A stretch of DNA of 64,000 nt from Roseateles hydrophilus (GCF_026712245.1 NZ_JAPPUY010000004.1:372001-436000); one strand, 5' to 3'; counted from the first letter of the stretch, positions 15,517 to 22,550 are shown. Notes: generated by a model not told the origin, from the letters alone. A program made the numbers and translations.

Positions 15517-17831
15517 ACAAGCCCGAACACCTGCCCCTGACGCCGCCCGTCGTCGGCCATTCGCGGCCGCACGAGTCTGCCCACCTGCATGTGCGCGGCG
15601 CGGCGCCCTACACCGACGACCTGCCCGAGCCTGCCGGCACGCTGCATGCCGCGCTGGGCCTGTCGCCCCTCGCCCACGGGCGGCTGACCGGCATCGACCT
15701 GGATCGCCTGCGCCAGCAGCCCGGCGTGGTGGCTGTGCTCACCGCGGCCGACATTGCCGGCGAAAACAACTGCGGCCCGCTGCTGCATGACGACCCCATC
15801 CTCGCCGCCGACGAGCTGCGCTACGTGGGCCAGCCCGTGTTCGCCATCATCGCCACCGATCGCGAGCTGGCCCGCCGTGCGGCGTCGCTCGCGAAGCAGG
15901 TCATCCAGGCCGAGCCGCTGCCGGCCGTGCTGACCGCGCTGGACGCGCACGCCCAGGGCCAGTACGTGCTGCCGCCCATGCACCTCACGCGGGGCGAGCC
16001 CGCTGAGCAGCTGGCCCGCGCGCCGCACCGCCTGCAAGGCAGCTGGCACCTGGGCGGCCAGGAGCAGTTCTACCTGGAAGGCCAGATCAGCCTGGCCGTG
16101 CCGCAGGAAGGCGGCGAGAGCCTGCTGGTGCACTGCTCCACGCAGCACCCCAGCGAGATGCAGCAGCTGGTGGCGCACGCGCTGGGTTGGCACGCCCACC
16201 GCGTCACCGTGCAATGCCGGCGCATGGGCGGCGGCTTCGGCGGCAAGGAGAGTCAGTCGGCGCTGTTCGCCTGCGTGGCGTCCCTCGCCGCGCTGCGGCT
16301 GAACAAGCCGGTCAAGCTGCGCCTGGACCGCGACGACGACTTCCTCATCACCGGCCGCCGCCACGGCTTCGACTACCGCTGGGACGTGGGCTTCGACGAC
16401 GACGGCCGCATCCTCGCCGCCGACATCGAGCTCGTCTCCAATGCCGGCCACAGCGCCGACCTCTCCGCGCCGGTGATGGCCCGCGCGCTGTGCCACTTCG
16501 ACAACGCCTACTGGCTGCCCCACGTGGCCATGCACGGCTACTGCGCGAAAACCAACACGCAGAGCAACACCGCCTTCCGCGGCTTCGGCGGCCCGCAAGG
16601 CGCCATCGCCATCGAGATGATCCTGGACGGCATCGCCCGCCGGCTGGGCTGCGACGGCACCGAGGTGCGCCAGCGCAACTTCTACGCCCCCGGGCAAGAC
16701 GTGGCCCCCTACGGCCAGCGCGTCGAGGAACTGCACGCCCAGACGCTGACGGCGCAGCTGCTGGCCAGCAGCCGCTACGCCGAGCGCCGCGCCGAGATCG
16801 CCGCCTTCAACGCCGCCAGCCCGGTGCTCAAGAAGGGCCTGGCCTTCACGCCGGTCAAGTTCGGCATCTCGTTCAACGTCGTGCACCTGAACCAGGCCGG
16901 CGCACTGGTACATGTCTACACCGACGGCTCGGTGCTCGTGAACCACGGCGGCACCGAGATGGGCCAGGGCCTGAACACCAAGGTCGCCCAGGTCGTGGCG
17001 CACGAGCTGGGCATCCCGTTCGAGCAGGTACGCTGCACGGCGACCGACACCAGCAAGGTCGCCAACACCTCGGCCACCGCGGCCTCCACCGGCAGCGACC
17101 TCAACGGCAAGGCCGCGCAGGACGCCGCGCGCAAGATCAAGGCACGGCTGGCGGCGCTGGCGGCCGAGCGCTTCGGCTGCGCGGCCGAGCGGGTGGCCTT
17201 TGACGGCGGGCAGGTCAGCGGCGGCGGGCAGTGCCTGTCGTTCCAGGACCTGGTGGCCCAGGCCTACCTGCAGCGCGTGCAGCTGTGGAGCGACGGGTTC
17301 TACGCCACCCCCGGCCTGCACTGGGACAAGGCCAAGCTGCAGGGCCACCCCTTCTACTACTACGCCTGGGGCGGCGCCGTCTGCGAGGCGCTCGTCGACA
17401 CGCTGACCGGCGAGAGCCGCATCACGCGGGCCGACCTGCTGCACGATGTGGGCAACTCGCTGAACCCCGCGCTGGACATCGGCCAGGTCGAGGGCGGCTT
17501 CATCCAGGGCATGGGCTGGCTGACGATGGAGGAGCTCGTGTGGCACCCCACCACCGGCCTGCTCACCACGCACGCGCCCAGCACCTACAAGATCCCCACC
17601 GCCAACGACTGCCCCACCGAGCTGCACACCGCGCTGTTCGGCGTGGCCAATGCCAGTGACACCATCCACCGCAGCAAGGCCGTCGGCGAGCCGCCGCTGC
17701 TGCTGGGCTTTGCGGCGCTGCTGGCCATCAAGGACGCCTGCGCCGCCGCCGGCCCCGAAGGCTGCGACCCGCCACTGCGCGCCCCGGCCACCGCCGAGGC
17801 CGTGCTGGACGCCATCGACGCCGTGCGATGA
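15513..17831 (+). CDS. xdhB: Xanthine dehydrogenase molybdopterin-binding large subunit
   Basis: 772 residues. It oxidises hypoxanthine/xanthine to urate at the molybdenum cofactor. Moco-binding motifs are visible in order: RMGGGFGGKE (about residue 239), NTAFRGFGGPQ (about 353), EMGQGLN, then GEPPLLLG carrying the catalytic Glu. Both ends overlap neighbours by ATGA. The usual xdhC chaperone, which loads sulfurated cofactor, is not next to it; the following gene is an amidase. Confidence 0.95.
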   Translation: MNKPEHLPLTPPVVGHSRPHESAHLHVRGAAPYTDDLPEPAGTLHAALGLSPLAHGRLTGIDLDRLRQQPGVVAVLTAADIAGENNCGPLLHDDPILAADELRYVGQPVFAIIATDRELARRAASLAKQVIQAEPLPAVLTALDAHAQGQYVLPPMHLTRGEPAEQLARAPHRLQGSWHLGGQEQFYLEGQISLAVPQEGGESLLVHCSTQHPSEMQQLVAHALGWHAHRVTVQCRRMGGGFGGKESQSALFACVASLAALRLNKPVKLRLDRDDDFLITGRRHGFDYRWDVGFDDDGRILAADIELVSNAGHSADLSAPVMARALCHFDNAYWLPHVAMHGYCAKTNTQSNTAFRGFGGPQGAIAIEMILDGIARRLGCDGTEVRQRNFYAPGQDVAPYGQRVEELHAQTLTAQLLASSRYAERRAEIAAFNAASPVLKKGLAFTPVKFGISFNVVHLNQAGALVHVYTDGSVLVNHGGTEMGQGLNTKVAQVVAHELGIPFEQVRCTATDTSKVANTSATAASTGSDLNGKAAQDAARKIKARLAALAAERFGCAAERVAFDGGQVSGGGQCLSFQDLVAQAYLQRVQLWSDGFYATPGLHWDKAKLQGHPFYYYAWGGAVCEALVDTLTGESRITRADLLHDVGNSLNPALDIGQVEGGFIQGMGWLTMEELVWHPTTGLLTTHAPSTYKIPTANDCPTELHTALFGVANASDTIHRSKAVGEPPLLLGFAALLAIKDACAAAGPEGCDPPLRAPATAEAVLDAIDAVR

Positions 17832-18439
17832 CACGCCCCCTCACCGCCCTGGCCTCCCTCGCTGCAGCCCTCGCGCTGGCCGGCTGTGCCACCGCACCGC
17901 CGCCGCCACCCGCACCACCCGCGCCAGCCATCATCGAGGTGGCCGCCTGGGGCGGCACGCCCGCCAGCACCACCGCGCCCGCCCAGCCCATCCACAAGAT
18001 CACGCTGCACCACCAGGGCGAGGTCTGGAAGGACGGCACGGACGTGGCGGCCTACCTGCGCCGGCTGCAGCAATGGTCGCGCCTCACCAAGCGCTGGGCC
18101 GACATCCCCTACCACTACGTCATCGCCCCCGACGGCCGCATCTACGCGGCACGGCCCCTGCAGCAGCCGGGCGACACCAACACCGACTACGACCCGCGCG
18201 GCCACGCGCTGCTGATGCTGGTCGGCAACTTCGAGGTGCAACAGCCCACGCCCGCGCAACTGGACGCCGCCGTGCAGCTGACCGCCTGGCTGGCCCACCA
18301 GCACGGGCTGGGGCTGGACGACATCGCCAGCCACAAGGACTACAGCGCCCAGACCGTGTGCCCGGGCCAGCACCTGTACGCCCACCTGACGTCAGGCTGG
18401 TTCAAGGCCGAGGTCGCGCGGCGGCTGAACGGCCGGTGA
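17828..18439 (+). CDS. N-acetylmuramoyl-L-alanine amidase-like lipoprotein
   Basis: 203 residues. A lipoprotein signal ends at LAGC, with the modified cysteine at position 20, followed by a proline-rich linker. The amidase_2/PGRP-type domain has candidate zinc His at 61-62 (KITLHHQGE) and SHKDYSAQTVCPG near the end. It would cut the amide between MurNAc and the stem peptide from an outer-membrane anchor. The ATG overlaps the xdhB stop by four bases, an unexpected coupling. Last gene before the cassette island. Confidence 0.85.
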   Translation: MTRPLTALASLAAALALAGCATAPPPPPAPPAPAIIEVAAWGGTPASTTAPAQPIHKITLHHQGEVWKDGTDVAAYLRRLQQWSRLTKRWADIPYHYVIAPDGRIYAARPLQQPGDTNTDYDPRGHALLMLVGNFEVQQPTPAQLDAAVQLTAWLAHQHGLGLDDIASHKDYSAQTVCPGQHLYAHLTSGWFKAEVARRLNGR

Positions 18440-18599
18440 TGCGGCGCGGCTGCCGTGCGCGGCCAGCACGGGCCGGCACCAGCGAGTGGGCGGCTGTGCG
18501 TGGCGGTCAGTGAGCATGCGGCGACCGAGGTCGGCTGATGGCCAACAGCGATATTTCGCTCCAGCACGGTCAGATGCAGGTCAAAGCCGGGATGCTGCT

Positions 18600-18656
18600 G
18601 ACCAACGTGAAAGTGAGCGGACGCCGAAGGCGGTCCGCTCCAATGGCAGGTTAGCC
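18600..18656 (-). repeat. attC-like site 1 (terminal site of the cassette array)
   Basis: 57-bp imperfect palindrome. One end is GTTAGCC (18650-18656, on the plus strand) and the other GACCAAC. The centre folds as GAGCGGACGCC against GGCGGTCCGCTC with one extra unpaired base, a hallmark of integron attC sites. Its backbone matches attC 3: both read AACCTG, then CGGAC, GGCG, CCGCTCAC and TTTCACGTT on the minus strand. It lies at the end of the cassette gene 18651-19208, whose TAA stop is in the site. Confidence 0.68.
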
Positions 18657-19208
18657 GTCATTGCGGGGAACCTGTGGCAAGAGCTCTGCATACGCATCTC
18701 GCGCTTCCCTAAGCGTTGCGTCTGAATGCGCGGCTCGGAATACCTTGATGGCTTCCGCCTCGTGCCGTGCGGCAACGGCTTGGAGCACGCCAATGGGGAC
18801 AGATCGGCCACTCTTGAGAGCAACGTTCGGATGGTCGGGGTTCCAAGTTCCCCAATCGAGGGTGCGTGGGAAGGCTCCCCACTTCGCGCGCTCAAAGTTG
18901 CAAACGAAGCCACGTGCTTTCTCCAGCTCGAGGAAGCGACAGCGCTCACACTTAGCCGGGACGAATACCTTGCTGGTGTAGTGCTCGGTTTCGACGATCA
19001 CCGGGTCAGTTGGCCCTCTCACTGGGCACGGGCCATGATCGAGTGCGAGATACCCATGGACCTGCTCCATGGCGCGAGTGCATCCACCTTCAAACATGTT
19101 CTCGCAGGCGCGGCACTTGGCAGGTATCGCCCCGGTCATGAAGTGCGAATATGGAACGGGCTGGAGTGAGCCGACGACGACGCATCGGGGAATGGCGGTC
19201 CGATACAT
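18651..19208 (-). CDS. Cassette-encoded Cys-rich protein, unknown function
   Basis: 185 residues, no family recognised. Cysteines cluster in pairs: KCRACEN (about 31-37), GGCTR, GPCPVRG, then KCERCRFLE (about 82-90) and GFVCNFE, suggesting one or two zinc or iron sites. Soluble, with no signal or membrane segment. The ATG lies three bases beyond a GTTAGCC core and the stop is inside attC 1, the tight fit expected of an integron cassette. Base composition is visibly less GC-rich than the surrounding core genes. An internal start at 19139 is possible. Confidence 0.65.
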   Translation of the reverse strand: MYRTAIPRCVVVGSLQPVPYSHFMTGAIPAKCRACENMFEGGCTRAMEQVHGYLALDHGPCPVRGPTDPVIVETEHYTSKVFVPAKCERCRFLELEKARGFVCNFERAKWGAFPRTLDWGTWNPDHPNVALKSGRSVPIGVLQAVAARHEAEAIKVFRAAHSDATLREARDAYAELLPQVPRNDG

Positions 19209-19211
19209 GAC

Positions 19212-19224
19212 GGCTAACGAATGA
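19212..19224 (-). repeat. attC-like site 2, part on the left of the insertion sequence
   Basis: Sequence GGCTAACGAATGA. It carries one core (GTTAGCC on the minus strand), three bases before the ATG of the cassette gene at 19208. The rest of the site is at 20708-20765, on the other side of the IS. Joined at the shared GA, the two parts give a 69-bp site with perfect 7-bp outer arms. Confidence 0.7.
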
Positions 19225-19230
19225 AAGGGA

Positions 19231-19241
19231 CTTCCCCGTCC
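19231..19241 (+). repeat. Left subterminal inverted repeat of the IS
   Basis: CTTCCCCGTCC, an exact inverted copy of 20689-20699. It starts six bases inside the left boundary. A second partial copy of this motif (GGGGAAGTCC, 19318-19327) lies just ahead of the transposase ATG and overlaps its ribosome site. Confidence 0.75.
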
Positions 19242-19327
19242 CGAACTAGCCGCGTTGCGGCAAACGGCAACCAGGTGCCACGATGGGAAGTGCGATCTCT
19301 CATCAACTCATCCGGAAGGGGAAGTCC

Positions 19328-20344
19328 ATGACGATTCTGACCGTGGGTATCGACCTCGCCAAGAACGTTGTTGCGGTTCATGGCGTCAACGAGGCCGGCA
19401 AGGCCGAACTGATCCGGCCGGCGGTGCCGCGCGACAAGCTCCACGAGCTCATCGCCAGCCTGCCACCGTGTGTCATCGGCATGGAGGCCTGCTCCGGCGC
19501 CCACCACTGGGCGCGGCTGTTCCAGGCCTCGGGCCACACCGTGCGGCTGATCGCACCGAAGTTCGTCACGCCTTACCGCATGACGGGCAAGCGCGGCAAG
19601 AACGACGCCGCCGACGCTGCAGCGATCTGCGAGGCCATCCAGCGGCCCCACATGCGCTTCGTGCCGCTCAAGAACCTCGAACAGCAGTCGCGCCTGATGG
19701 TGCACCGCGCCCGCCAGGGGTTTGTCGAGCAGCGCACCGCCACGATCAACCGCATCCGCGGCTTGCTCAGCGAGTTCGGCATCGTGCTGCCGCTCAAGGC
19801 CGCCACCGTGCGCCGCCGGGCCTGCGAGTGCCTGGAAGAGCTGCCGGGCCACGCCAACACCGTCATCGGCGACCTGCTCAGCGAGGTCACCCACCTGGAC
19901 GAGCGCATTGCGCAGTACGACGCCCACATCCAGGCCATGGCCAAGGACGACGAGCGAGCCCGGCGGCTGATGCAGCTCGGCGGCGTGGGGCCCACCACGG
20001 CCACCTGCCTGCTGGCCATGATCGGCAACGGGCACGACTTCGATTGCGGCCGCCAGTTCGCCGCTTGGCTGGGCCTGACGCCGGGCCAGTACAGCTCGGG
20101 TGGCAAAACCCGGCTCGGGCGCATCACCAAGGCCGGCGACGCCTACCTGCGCAGCCTGCTTGTACTGGGCGCCAAGGCGCTGCTGGCCGCCGCCAAGAAC
20201 AAGGCCGACCCCGTCAGCCGCTGGGCCCTCGCCTTGGCTGAGCGGCGCGGCTACTGGCGGGCCGTGGTGGCCATCGCAGCCAAGAACGCACGCATGGCCT
20301 GGGCGGTCCTGCGGCGCGGCGATGAGTTCGTGCTGCCTGCTTGA
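19328..20344 (+). CDS. IS110-family transposase (DEDD type)
   Basis: 338 residues, full length for the family. The N-terminal RuvC-like DEDD domain shows VGIDLAKN (Asp about residue 8), GMEACSGAHHWAR (Glu about 58) and KNDAADAAAICEA (Asp about 93-96). The C-terminal Tnp_20 domain has GVGPTTATCLLAMIG and a catalytic-serine-type segment YSSGGKTRLGRITK. The chosen ATG follows GGAAGGGGAAG; an upstream ATG at 19283 is less likely. No frameshift or stop, so it may be active. It reads opposite to the cassette genes. Confidence 0.93.
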   Translation: MTILTVGIDLAKNVVAVHGVNEAGKAELIRPAVPRDKLHELIASLPPCVIGMEACSGAHHWARLFQASGHTVRLIAPKFVTPYRMTGKRGKNDAADAAAICEAIQRPHMRFVPLKNLEQQSRLMVHRARQGFVEQRTATINRIRGLLSEFGIVLPLKAATVRRRACECLEELPGHANTVIGDLLSEVTHLDERIAQYDAHIQAMAKDDERARRLMQLGGVGPTTATCLLAMIGNGHDFDCGRQFAAWLGLTPGQYSSGGKTRLGRITKAGDAYLRSLLVLGAKALLAAAKNKADPVSRWALALAERRGYWRAVVAIAAKNARMAWAVLRRGDEFVLPA

Positions 20345-20688
20345 CCCAATCCGACCCGACTCACCACACACCGAAGCCAGAGAAACACAGAACCACCGCC
20401 GTGTGACGGCAAGCGTTGATGACAACAGGTTTGGACCTGCGCGGGGCGTGACCGATGAATTCAAGGGCGGCGCAAGCTTGCCGGCTAACGAATGGGTCCC
20501 CCGCGTGCGTCCTTCATCAGGGTCCGTGGCATCGAACGCCACATCGATGACCGTTTGTAGTTTGGCCAGTCCGCACCTTGTTGTTCTTCTCGCCAGCCCA
20601 CGCTAACGCCACGGTGGCAGGTCTAGAAGGGAATGCAGATGAAGAAATGGCCCGCACGGCGGGCCATCAGGGATTCGTTTGGCTTGAC
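20345..20688 (+). ncRNA. Candidate bridge RNA / seekRNA in the IS right end
   Basis: 344 non-coding bases after the transposase, where IS1111-group elements encode their guide RNA. Bases 20482-20494 (CGGCTAACGAATG) are identical to the 13 bases of target flank at 19211-19223. They sit inside a loop closed by GATGAA (from about 20453) and TTCATC (about 20513-20518). Further hairpins follow: GTGGC/GCCAC near 20526-20542 and a perfect 9-bp stem at 20647-20667. TTGTAG at 20555-20560 also occurs at the element's right end and could be a donor guide. RNA boundaries are not determined. Confidence 0.6.
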
Positions 20689-20699
20689 GGACGGGGAAG
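20689..20699 (-). repeat. Right subterminal inverted repeat of the IS
   Basis: GGACGGGGAAG on the plus strand, the exact reverse complement of 19231-19241. It lies eight bases inside the right boundary, so the two repeats sit at slightly different distances from the ends, as in IS1111-group elements. Confidence 0.75.
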
Positions 20700-20707
20700 C
20701 CCTTGTA

Positions 20708-20765
20708 GAGCTGAGCCGCGAGCGGCGGCTTGCCGACGCGAGTCGGCTCGAGCGATTGGTTAGCC
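20708..20765 (-). repeat. attC-like site 2, part on the right of the insertion sequence
   Basis: Contains the second core GTTAGCC (20759-20765) and the central folds CGGC/GCCG and GCCGAC/GTCGGC. With the IS removed, the left arm GGCTAACGAATGAGCTGAGCCG pairs against the right arm CGGCTCGAGCGATTGGTTAGCC: 7 bp outside, AAT/ATT, then GAGCCG/CGGCTC. Both arms are 22 bases long. That agreement is the basis for placing the IS ends. Confidence 0.7.
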
Positions 20766-20779
20766 GCCATTCTCACGCA

Positions 20780-21163
20780 CTAGCCGAATAGGGCAACAAG
20801 CCCGGTCGTCGCGCCGAAAACTAAGAAGGCCAGGAGCACTAGAAGTGCCCACTTGGCGCGGTGCGAGTTCCCAGGCGCAAAAGGGCTTTCGCCCTTCCTC
20901 TTCTGTTTCAAAAGCGCTTGCAGCTTGGCCGGCTCCACGTAGTTCCAGAGGCAGCCGCAGTTCGTGCACGCGACGAACCCCTGATCTCCCAGAACAACGA
21001 CTGATCGGCGAATTGCGGTGAACTTCAGGTTTTCTGGAAAGAAGCGTCCGTTGAACCTTTCATCCTCGTCCGATGCAACAAGACTGCCCTTGACGACAGC
21101 GTCACCAGCACAGGACGGGCACTTGATATCTGCGACCGATTCGTTGGGCATACAAGCAGCCAT
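20780..21163 (-). CDS. Cassette-encoded zinc-ribbon protein with C-terminal membrane anchor
   Basis: 127 residues. A zinc ribbon is formed by KCPSCAG (about 15-21) and ACTNCGCLWNY (about 69-79). The C-terminus is a single membrane helix (AKWALLVLLAFLVFG, then ATTGLVALFG). No family recognised. The ATG lies three bases after a GTTAGCC core and the stop is 14 bases before attC 2, which fits a complete cassette. Longer in-frame starts upstream read through attC 3 and are rejected. Composition is lower in GC than the core genes. Confidence 0.65.
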   Translation of the reverse strand: MAACMPNESVADIKCPSCAGDAVVKGSLVASDEDERFNGRFFPENLKFTAIRRSVVVLGDQGFVACTNCGCLWNYVEPAKLQALLKQKRKGESPFAPGNSHRAKWALLVLLAFLVFGATTGLVALFG

Positions 21164-21166
21164 GAC

Positions 21167-21225
21167 GGCTAACGTGAAAGGTGAGCGGCGCCACGCAGTG
21201 GCGTCCGTTCTAGCGACAGGTTCTC
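21167..21225 (-). repeat. attC-like site 3
   Basis: About 59 bp. One core is GTTAGCC on the minus strand (21167-21173); the outer core, near 21219-21225, is degenerate. The stem pairs CGCCAC with GTGGCG around GCA, then GAGCGG with CCGTTC through an unpaired T. The backbone matches attC 1. An open frame on the minus strand reads right through it, ending with a TAG inside GTTAGCC. Confidence 0.65.
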
Positions 21226-21390
21226 TGGAGCTTCTGCGGGGCACGCTCGAACGGGGTTTTGCGCACCGCTCTGTGCACAAAACAGCCTACGCAAGGCTGA
21301 TACGTTCACGCTGCGTTGCTGGCTCGTCCGCACCAAGCTCGCTTGGGCGTGCGCGCCTGCTACGCAGCGCAAGCTAGCAGTTTTTCGATG

Positions 21391-21406
21391 CTGTATAAAC
21401 ATACAG
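21391..21406. promoter_or_regulatory. LexA-like box (CTGT-N8-ACAG)
   Basis: CTGTATAAACATACAG, a perfect proteobacterial LexA consensus with an AT-rich centre. Integrase promoters of integrons are often LexA-controlled, and this lies where intI would begin. No SOS gene follows on either strand. Given base composition, a chance match somewhere in the window is not unlikely, so this is tentative. Confidence 0.38.
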
Positions 21407-21718
21407 TCTTTCGATTATCCTGTTAGGTTTGCTGCAGCAGATGATCAAGGGAACGTGTTTTCGGGAGACACCCACTGCTGCTTAAGCAGGAACGGTGCGC
21501 CACAACACACCGCCGGTTGAATGCTGCAAGCACTTGACGCATCAGCAGTTTCCAAAAATATCGACGGGCGAAACGGTCATTAAATTTCCGACAAAAGCGG
21601 CGCGTTGTAACAAGTTCTCTTCGCCCGAAGAACGGCGTCTGTCGTTCGCAAATGATGCCAGCCCCCCGTTCGCACGAACTCGGTGAAAACTGCCGTGCGC
21701 CCGCCCGGGCATCTGACG

Positions 21719-21754
21719 CAACGGCGGGTGGCTGCGCCACGGCTGTTGCCGTTG
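21719..21754. terminator. Long hairpin downstream of the response regulator
   Basis: Nested inverted repeats: outer arms CAACGGC/GCCGTTG, inner arms GTGGC/GCCAC. It lies about 70 bases beyond the stop of the minus-strand response regulator. There is no clear U-tract, so it may only help stop or stabilise the transcript. Confidence 0.35.
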
Positions 21755-21822
21755 GGTGAGTGACGATAACGGGCCGATCACCGCCCACCACGCGGGCGCC
21801 GCCGGCAACCGCATGCAGCCCG

Positions 21823-22449
21823 TCACCGCCCGCGTTTTTGCGTCGCAATCAGCACCGCCTGCGTGCGTGAGTTGGCGCCGAGCGCCTTCAGCACGGCGGC
21901 GACGTGGTCCTTCACGGTGTCCACACCGATGTTGAGTTCGCGGGCGATCTCCTTGTTGGACAGGCCGCGCGACAGCAGGTCCAGCACACCCTTCTGGCGC
22001 GGTGTCAGCGGCAGGTCGGCCCAGGCCTGGCCAGGCTCGGCCGATGCGGGCGCGGGCTCGTCGGCCAGGCGCTTGAGCGGCGGCACATAGGTGCCACCGG
22101 CCAGCACCAGGTGCAGGGCCTGCACCAGCGTGCCCAGGTCGCTGCGCTCGGGCACATAGCCCATGGCACCGGCGCCCAGTGCCTGCAGTGCGTCTTCGGT
22201 GTCGTCGCTGCCGGAGATCACCACCACGGGTAGCAGCAGGTGCTGCTGGTGGATCTGGTTCATCAGCTCGAAGCCGCCGTCAACGCGCAGGTCCAGCAGC
22301 ACGAGGTGCGGCACCTGCTGCGCCAGCGCGGCCCGCGCGGCGGCGGCGCTGTCCACACCCAGCACCTGCGCGCCCGCAAAGTGCTGCTCGATCAGGGCCG
22401 TCAGCGCCGCGCGCACCATCGGAAACGCATCGACCAGCAGAACCTGCAT
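21823..22449 (-). CDS. NarL/FixJ-type response regulator with LuxR HTH
   Basis: 208 residues. Receiver domain first, with LLVDAFP near the start and the phospho-acceptor D53 in VLLDLRVDGG; the usual Lys region reads MGYVPERSD, where a Lys is not obvious. A LuxR-type helix-turn-helix follows (LTPRQKGVLDLLSRGLSNKE, then IGVDTVKDHVAAVLKALG, about 145-195). No kinase is adjacent, so its input is unknown. The start ATG follows AAGGAGG; a GTG just before it is in frame but too close. Confidence 0.87.
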   Translation of the reverse strand: MQVLLVDAFPMVRAALTALIEQHFAGAQVLGVDSAAAARAALAQQVPHLVLLDLRVDGGFELMNQIHQQHLLLPVVVISGSDDTEDALQALGAGAMGYVPERSDLGTLVQALHLVLAGGTYVPPLKRLADEPAPASAEPGQAWADLPLTPRQKGVLDLLSRGLSNKEIARELNIGVDTVKDHVAAVLKALGANSRTQAVLIATQKRGR

Positions 22450-22480
22450 CACCCCTCCTTGTGGACGCGGAAGATGATAG

Positions 22481-22549
22481 TCAACGCAGGGCGGCGGCCA
22501 GCGAGCTCTTGCCGGCGCCGCTGACGCCGGCCAGCACGAAGATCGGCAA
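22481..22549 (-). pseudogene. Truncated zeta-toxin/P-loop ATPase remnant
   Basis: Starting at a TTG one base beyond the antitoxin stop, this frame encodes 22 residues, PIFVLAGVSGAGKSSLAAAL, and then stops. That is the N-terminal strand and Walker A motif of zeta-toxin-like kinases that pair with Phd/YefM-type antitoxins. Nothing after the P-loop survives; the response regulator gene begins 32 bases further on. It is a toxin reduced to its first 7 kDa or less, almost certainly inactive. Confidence 0.6.
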
Positions 22550-22550
22550 G

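Larger units (their letters stand above)
19223..20707 (+). mobile_element. IS110/IS1111-type insertion sequence inside an attC
   Basis: About 1,485 bp, flanked by the dinucleotide GA. It has one transposase gene, a short left non-coding end of about 100 bases and a long right non-coding end of about 360 bases. Subterminal 11-bp inverted repeats (CTTCCCCGTCC) lie 6-8 bases inside each end. Subterminal repeats, a long 3' non-coding end and insertion in an attC all fit the IS1111-attC group. The ends were set from the interrupted attC: removing this interval rejoins two halves of equal length. Confidence 0.78.
21226..21822. other. No recognised gene; edge of the cassette island
   Basis: 597 bases with no convincing coding region. 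A 77-codon minus-strand frame (21169-21402) runs through attC 3; it has no recognised domain and is not called as a gene. Bases 21541-21670 are clearly richer in A and T than the core genome. In a complete integron the integrase gene and attI would sit here, pointing right; I looked for an integrase in all frames and saw none. A LexA-like box and a long hairpin are listed separately. Confidence 0.6.

Noticed and set aside
15414-17834. An 806-codon open frame on the minus strand opposite xdhB, and similar long antisense frames (opposite phoX-like, uvrD, polA, wbp genes).
   Set aside because: They mirror the codon pattern of strongly recognised genes on the other strand, have low-complexity Gly/Ala/Arg/His/Val-rich translations and no motifs. 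Long shadow frames are expected at about 70% GC.
20482-20494. First read as a separate attC core (GGCTAACG) between two cassettes.
   Set aside because: It lies inside the IS boundaries fixed by the rebuilt attC, lacks the matching second core, and is identical to the target flank, so a guide sequence explains it better.
19214-20542. A 442-codon minus-strand frame opposite the transposase.
   Set aside because: Shadow of the transposase; it runs across the IS left end and non-coding right end without any domain.
20639-20791. A 50-codon plus-strand frame starting MKKWPARRAIRDSFG.
   Set aside because: It overlaps the IS right end, the inverted repeat and attC 2, and has no recognised motif.
21495-21686. 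A 63-codon plus-strand frame where an integrase gene might lie.
   Set aside because: No tyrosine-recombinase motif in this or any other frame of the region; the integrase is taken to be absent.
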